This document shows positions 58,832 through 64,000 of a stretch of 64,000 nucleotides of DNA, one piece after another (within the stretch, counting starts at the first letter, position 1; each line of letters opens with the position of its first letter). Origin of the DNA: Thermothielavioides terrestris NRRL 8126 (lineage: Eukaryota > Ascomycota > Sordariomycetes > Sordariales > Chaetomiaceae); NCBI RefSeq assembly GCF_000226115.1, contig NC_016462.1, forward strand, positions 1,736,001 to 1,800,000, in the 5' to 3' direction. Under the pieces are notes generated by a model. That model worked only from the letters and a program-made list of their open reading frames with translations. It had not been told where the DNA came from and ran no database searches. A program made the position numbers and the translations under genes.

Positions 58832-59989
58832 ATGTCACCACCACCACCGCCCACGGCTGCCACCAGGGGCCCAAGCCCGCTCGGCCCGCTGGTCCGCCTC
58901 CGGGGCATCTCAACCTCCCACCTCCCAGCGCCCGCGGCCACCACGGCCGAGCTCGCGCCCCTGCTCACCAGCATCCTCCGCGAAGCGCTCCCCTTCATCG
59001 ACAGCGCCGCGCCGCGCCAGCCGCCCACCACCAACAACAACAAGCCCGGCAGCACGCCAACGCTCTGGAAGCGCCGGAGCACCAAAACCTGGGCCCCCTC
59101 CTCCACTGCCTCCTCCTCTTCTTCCTTACAACCGACGCGCATCGAGCGCTTCACGCGCGTCATCCCCGCCTCCGAGCTGCGGCCCCTTGCCGCCGCCGCC
59201 GCCTCCTCTGGCGCTGCCACCACCACCACCACCACCACCACCGCAGCGGCGCGCGAGAGCGAGAGCGAGACCTGGGTGTGCCGCCGCAGCGAGCATGCCG
59301 ACCGCGCGGAGCGCGGCACCGCCTCCTGGGCCGAGTTCGAGCGCTGCTTCCGCGACGAGCACGCCGCGGCCGAGGTGGCGTTCACGCCGGCCGCCGTGGC
59401 GGGTCACGAGGCGCTTGTTTGGGCGGTGGACGGGCGCGGTGGGGAGCAGCGGGGCCGGGGTGATGAGGGTGCTGGTGGTGCTGGCGCTGGTACTGGTGGT
59501 AATGGCGGTGTGCGGCCGTTGGAGGTGGAGGAGGGCGGGCGGGTGTGGGGGCGGTTCACGCTCAAGGTGGTCGAGATGCGGCATCGGGTCGGCAGGCCGG
59601 TGCTGAAGGACCGGACGTTTCCCGTGCTGCAGATGACGGCGGCGGCGGTGGTGGATGGGCTGGCCGGTGGGGCCAGTGATGAGTTCGTCGTGGTGAGCAT
59701 TCCCGTGCCGGACTTTGCGCTGTCTGAGCACAGCAAGCTGGCGCGGGAACCGGGCGCGCTGGTCGCGCGGTATGTCAGCGTGGAACGGTTTCGCAGGCTT
59801 GGCGGGGACGGAGAGGAGCGGATTGAGTGGCTGATGGCAACGGCGAGCGATGCGGGCGGCGTCTTGCCCATGTGGGTGCAGAACATGGCTACGCCGGGCG
59901 TGATCTGGAAGGACGTGCCGCTGTTCCTGGACTGGATCGCGCGGGAGAGGGAGGCGAGGGATGCCACTAAGGGTGGTCCGTCAGGTTAA
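58832..59989 (+). CDS. DUF3074 START-like (SRPBCC) domain protein
   Basis: An intronless gene for 385 residues; the start is MSPPPPPTAATRG just after a pyrimidine tract. The conserved blocks LGPLVRLRGISTSHLP and ALPFIDSA, then ETWVCRRSEHADRAERGTAS, AEFERCFRDEH, WGRFTLKVVEMRHRVGRPVL, LKDRTFPVLQMTA, ARYVSVERFRRL and WLMATASDAGGVLPMWVQNM followed by PLFLDWI are those of the fungal DUF3074 family, a helix-grip START-like fold presumed to bind a lipid or other hydrophobic ligand. Low-complexity insertions (SSTASSSSS about 90-100; TTTTTTTT about 130-137; a Gly-rich loop about 205-225) interrupt the fold at surface loops and are probably lineage-specific. No signal or membrane segment is present. 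Function in the cell is not known. Confidence 0.88.
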   Translation: MSPPPPPTAATRGPSPLGPLVRLRGISTSHLPAPAATTAELAPLLTSILREALPFIDSAAPRQPPTTNNNKPGSTPTLWKRRSTKTWAPSSTASSSSSLQPTRIERFTRVIPASELRPLAAAAASSGAATTTTTTTTAAARESESETWVCRRSEHADRAERGTASWAEFERCFRDEHAAAEVAFTPAAVAGHEALVWAVDGRGGEQRGRGDEGAGGAGAGTGGNGGVRPLEVEEGGRVWGRFTLKVVEMRHRVGRPVLKDRTFPVLQMTAAAVVDGLAGGASDEFVVVSIPVPDFALSEHSKLAREPGALVARYVSVERFRRLGGDGEERIEWLMATASDAGGVLPMWVQNMATPGVIWKDVPLFLDWIAREREARDATKGGPSG

Positions 59990-61193
59990 GGCGACGACGG
60001 CTCAGAAAACGGCCGGGTACGTCAGAGGCGAGACGCGCCCCAGGCTTCCGCAGGTGCTTGAGTCCTGCGTGTACAAGTAATGATACTTCTCCATTGTCTA
60101 TAGCCAGGTGGATTTTTGCGCGGGAGGCCCAGCTGAGTCTGTTCTGGCTGACACTCTTTCCGAGCAAATCAAGATCGTAATCATGTCAGCTGGAGAAATG
60201 GGCTTTCATACGAGTCCGCTCTTCTCTCGAGTGAGTCAACCATCAGTGAACGCGAGCTTTTCGATCCCCTCCCTATTATACGACAGAACCATCCCACTGG
60301 CGAAACACGGAGTCTAGCCGCTTGTAACCCTTTCTCTGGAGGGCTTCCAGGTTGTCCCACGAGCTGACGCCACAGCTTCGGTTCATCGGTCTCGCATTCA
60401 ATGTAAAACGGCCTCGCCGTACAGCTAAAGTGCGTTGAGTGTGTTAGTTAATCAATCAATTACCGAGCGCGTAATCGGTATATCGTCACGGGTTCGCCCA
60501 ACCGAGAGAGCTGCGGCCAGCAATTCGTAATTGAATAGTTGGTAGCGGAGCGTCAATGCGAGGTAGGTTTCCGTCCGACTGCGTGTTTAGCTCTCAGTCG
60601 TTGGAACTGACAGAACCACTGCACGAGTTGGAACGACGCGAAATATCACCATCTTGGAGATCAACGACGAGGTATCCAAGTGTGGTGTTGATTAATTGAT
60701 TGGAGTGGGACATGAGGCGCCATCGAAAGGTCAAGCGCAGGTTGGAGCTAACTTTGGCTGTTCGGTATTTGCAAGCTGGATGCGAATTGCGGTCAGTTAT
60801 GTGTATGTACAGGTTTCAAGTTCTGGTCATTGGGATAGGTAACCCAATCAGCCGCGTTGTTGCGGTCGACGATACATAGCGGACTTCCAGGTTCAGTGTT
60901 TTATGTCCTGCAAGCGGTTCACGGCCAATGTTAGAACCACATCAGGTCCAAGGTCTTGGCCGATGCAAAGCGCCGGCATATCGGGACTCGGCGGTGCAAT
61001 TTGGCGAGTGATAAAACCCTCGGCTTACGCCCTGCCATTGGCTCGGGTAATCCCGCGACCCGTAACGAACCAACGGCAGCTCCTGAACTGCGACCAACTA
61101 TCAACTCCAAACACCAGGCACCTTTTTGGCGACATCACCTGGCGAGCTCGTCAATCCGCGGCGTTCAATTTGAGAAACCCGAGCCCATCTGCA
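59990..61193. other. Intergenic region upstream of succinyl-CoA ligase
   Basis: 1.2 kb with no supported gene. The AT-balanced stretch at 60440-60700 has several TTAATTAATCAATCAATTA-like runs; no function is assigned. Confidence 0.5.
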
Positions 61194-62841
61194 ATGTTCA
61201 GACTCGGCCGCAGCCGCGCATTGGCGTCGGCCTTTGCCGCGCCCAAGGTGCGGATCCCCTCGCAGCGACCTTTGCTGCGCTTTGCGGCCAAGGGAAGCTT
61301 GCCAAGCTGAGACCGAAACTGACGCTGCTGCCAACCCCAGGTTTCTCCCTCAGCCAGACTCCCCGGCATCGCCCAACAAAAGAGAGCGCTGAGCATCCAC
61401 GAGTACCGCTCGGCCGACCTCCTCCGCCAGGTGAGAGAGAGACCATTGCCTCGCGCTCGAGTCTGAATTCGCGCTTTACCGAAAACGAAGAGAAAAAAAA
61501 GACCTCGCTGACGCGGATCGATCGGGCAAAACGCACAGTATGGCATTGACGTCCCCAAGGGCGCCGTCGCGACGACGGCCGCCGAGGCCGAGGCCGTCGC
61601 CAAGCAGATCGGCACCGACGACATGGTGATCAAGGCCCAGGTGCTCGCCGGCGGCCGCGGCAAGGGCACCTTCGACAACGGCCTCAAGGGCGGCGTGCGC
61701 GTCATCTACTCGCCTACCGAGGCCAAGATGTTCGCCGAGCAGATGATCGGCCACAAGCTCATCACCAAGCAGACCGGCGCCGCCGGCCGTCTGTGCAACG
61801 CCGTCTACATCTGCGAGCGCAAGTTCGCCCGCCGCGAGTTCTACCTGGCCGTGCTCATGGACCGCGCCTCGCAGGGCCCCGTCATCGTGTCGTCGTCGCA
61901 GGGCGGCATGGACATCGAGGGCGTCGCCAAGGAGAACCCGGACGCCATCACGACCACGTACATCGACATCAACGTCGGCGTGACCGACGAGATCGCCCGC
62001 GGCATCGCCACCAAGCTCGGCTTTAGCGAGCAGTGCATCGAGGACGCCAAGGACACCATCCAGAAGCTGTACAAGATCTTCCTCGAGAAGGACGCCACCC
62101 AGATCGAGATCAACCCGCTATCCGAGACGTCCGACCACAAGGTCATGTGCATGGACGCCAAGTTCGGCTTCGACGACAACGCCGACTTCCGGCAGAAGGA
62201 GGTGTTTTCGTGGCGCGACACCACCCAGGAGGACCCGGAGGAGGTGCGCGCCGCCGAGGCCGGGCTCAACTTCATCAAGCTGGACGGCGACATCGGCTGC
62301 CTGGTCAACGGCGCCGGCCTGGCCATGGCCACCATGGACATCATCAAGCTGAACGGCGGCCAGCCGGCCAACTTCCTCGACGTCGGCGGCGGCGCCACCC
62401 CGGCCGCCATCAAGGAGGCCTTTGAGCTCATCACGAGCGACCCCAAGGTGACGGCCATCTTCGTCAACATCTTCGGCGGCATCGTGCGCTGCGACGCCAT
62501 CGCCCACGGCCTCATCAACACGGTCCAGAGCCTCAACCTGAAGATCCCCATCATCGCCCGCCTGCAGGGCACCAACATGGAGCAGGCCCACCAGCTCATA
62601 AACGACTCGGGCATGAAGATCTTCTCGATCGACGACCTGCAGAGCGCCGCCGAGAAGGCGGTCCAGCTGTCCAAGGTGGTCAAGATGGGTGCGTGGCATT
62701 GCTCTTCCCCCGAAGGCTGAACTCCCTCCCCGTTCATGATAAGCGAAACGGAGCGTGATGCTAACTAATTTTCCTTTTTCCCTTCCTCTGTCTGCAGCTC
62801 GTGATATTGACGTGGGCGTTGAGTTTACTCTGGGTATCTAA
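61194..62841 (+). CDS. Succinyl-CoA ligase beta subunit, mitochondrial
   Basis: The TCA-cycle enzyme that makes ATP or GTP from succinyl-CoA in the matrix, working as a heterodimer with the alpha subunit. Exons are 61194..61247, 61341..61430, 61539..62688 and 62798..62841 (445 residues, normal length). The N-terminus [18 protein letters not shown] and following Arg/Ser-rich stretch is a mitochondrial presequence, ending near [11 protein letters not shown] where the mature enzyme begins. ATP-grasp features are [21 protein letters not shown] and the Mg/nucleotide site near [14 protein letters not shown]. The succinate/CoA side shows DVGGGATP and [10 protein letters not shown]. The end VGVEFTLGI comes from a 44-nt final exon. 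The intron-1 acceptor (CCCCAG at 61335-61340) was chosen because it keeps the frame. Nucleotide specificity cannot be read from this. Confidence 0.96.
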
Positions 62842-64000
62842 AGGCATGCATAGACTGGATCAATCAGGCGGGGGCTGATGGGGTTATTTTTTTCCCCTTC
62901 CTGCCGCGGCCTTTGTCCCCTGCTGCTTCTTATGTATCATCCATCTAACCCTGATGCTGTGCATGTGTGTAGGTAATCTGTGTGGTGTGTGGGAAAGGAG
63001 CGGAACTACTTAGACTTTGGCTTTGGCAATCGGGAGGGCACAGTTTCCTTAGTTTCGTTATTTGCTTAGAATATCACACTGGTCGCGTCATGTCCCTGCC
63101 TATTATCATGACATGCATGCGCGGGTGTCACAGCTGTCACGCTTCCTGGGTCCTTGAGCGGAAGAGTAAGCCTGGGCATGGCGGCTAAGCCCGGGAGCGG
63201 GCGGCTAAGCCCTCAGAGCCGAGGCAGGAAGTTTGGTTCGCCATCAGGGTTACACGAGACCCTCCTTAGGCAGGTATCAGCCGCGGCGCCACGCAGGAGT
63301 GTCACTTTCACGCAGCAGCGCACTACTCACAGAAGCAAGCTCGGTCGAGGGATATCTCAGCCCGCCCACGCGAACCTCGCTCGTTGGACAAAAAAACGGC
63401 ACAGCGCTGCAGGGTCCGAAGTTCGGTCTTTTTAACTGTAGTCCGAGACTCCGAGTAACTACCGATGTACGAAATACCAGTTCTGTTCCGTCCTTACACG
63501 ACAGATGCCGATCACACCGGCTGGCCCTTCTTGGCCCCCCAACCTTAATTATCCGTACTGTGTGCCTGCATTCAGCGCATCCAGCCGCACAAGGCTGCAA
63601 ACTACATCCCTTTTGATGTAGCTGTGAAGCTGTGACAGCGCCCGTCATTGGCGGCGGCTAGCTACCTTATCTATACTGCGGAAGTGATCACATTGTCCTG
63701 CTTGGGGACTGGGCCCTCCACGGCCCCCCGCTCTGTTGGTCTCGATGCGCGCTGCCGGCGCTGGTTTCGGTACATAGGTACCTTGGTGAGGCTGTGTCCT
63801 CGCCGGACGCTGAGGACCTCGTTTCAGAGGGAGGTATTCCGCCGGCTGTTGCATTCACCTGAAGTGTGCTGTAGTAACTGCATGCATTGGAGGGAAGTAG
63901 GGTTGTGTCGAAGAGACCGTGTGGTCTCAATGTGATTGAGGCGCCTTGCATGGAGGACGGGTTGCAATCGCCATTGCCGAGATTGGATGTGAAGGGAGTG
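62842..64000. other. 3' flank and intergenic region to the window edge
   Basis: About 1.2 kb after the succinyl-CoA ligase gene. CGGCTAAGCCCGGGAGCGGGCGGCTAAGCCC-like direct duplication sits at about 63180-63213. No gene is supported. Confidence 0.5.

Noticed and set aside
62118..62699. A 193-codon minus-strand frame
   Set aside because: It is the antisense of the succinyl-CoA ligase exon 3.

Overview
The window is nuclear DNA of a filamentous ascomycete, most likely a Sordariales member near Chaetomiaceae/Neurospora. The genes are GC-rich with short GT..AG introns of roughly 45-155 nt. Ypt1, the succinyl-CoA ligase beta subunit, a SepB/Ctf4-type protein and an HSF-type regulator all read like Sordariomycete versions. 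A dead transposon carries the C-to-T (CpA) signature of repeat-induced point mutation (RIP). The genus is an inference. All exon joins were built by hand from splice signals and family fit.

Layout. 1-2207 (-): carnitine acetyltransferase whose C-terminus runs off the left edge. 4686-5522 (+): 2EXR-domain protein. 9965-10954 (+): small SET-domain protein, convergent with 11466-12689 (-), a probable mitochondrial protein. 13727-14698 (+): Rab GTPase Ypt1. 16110-19194 (-): large unrecognised fungal protein. 22051-23401 (-): WD40 protein, divergent from 23885-26636 (+), a SepB/Ctf4/Mcl1 replication adaptor. 28645-30599: RIP-killed Tc1/mariner element with TA target duplication, terminal repeats, TATA box and an intron-containing transposase frame. 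34100-36121 (+): HSF-type regulator, convergent with 37332-38405 (-), a lysine-rich DUF3245-like protein. 39553-40580 (+): FTA2/protein-kinase-like protein.

41982-49327 holds a possible efflux/regulation group: a 14-TM-type MFS transporter with an apparent +1 frameshift, a Zn2Cys6 regulator convergent with it, and a second MFS transporter upstream of and tandem with the regulator. 50469-51770 (-) is a fructosamine-kinase-like protein, divergent from 52633-57839 (+), which encodes a 1,624-residue NLR-like (STAND) protein. That protein has an alpha/beta-hydrolase (SesB-like) N-terminus, a NACHT NTPase and a long beta-propeller-like C-terminus. It is the most interesting gene in the window, being the architecture used in fungal non-self recognition and programmed cell death. 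The right end holds a DUF3074 START-like protein (58832-59989) and the mitochondrial succinyl-CoA ligase beta subunit (61194-62841).

Genes are spaced widely: about 26 kb of the window is intergenic, and nearly all of it shows no coding signal. A short near-palindrome, TACTCCGTAC/TACGGAGTA, recurs in these spacers and is densest around the dead transposon. I saw no rRNA, tRNA or CRISPR.
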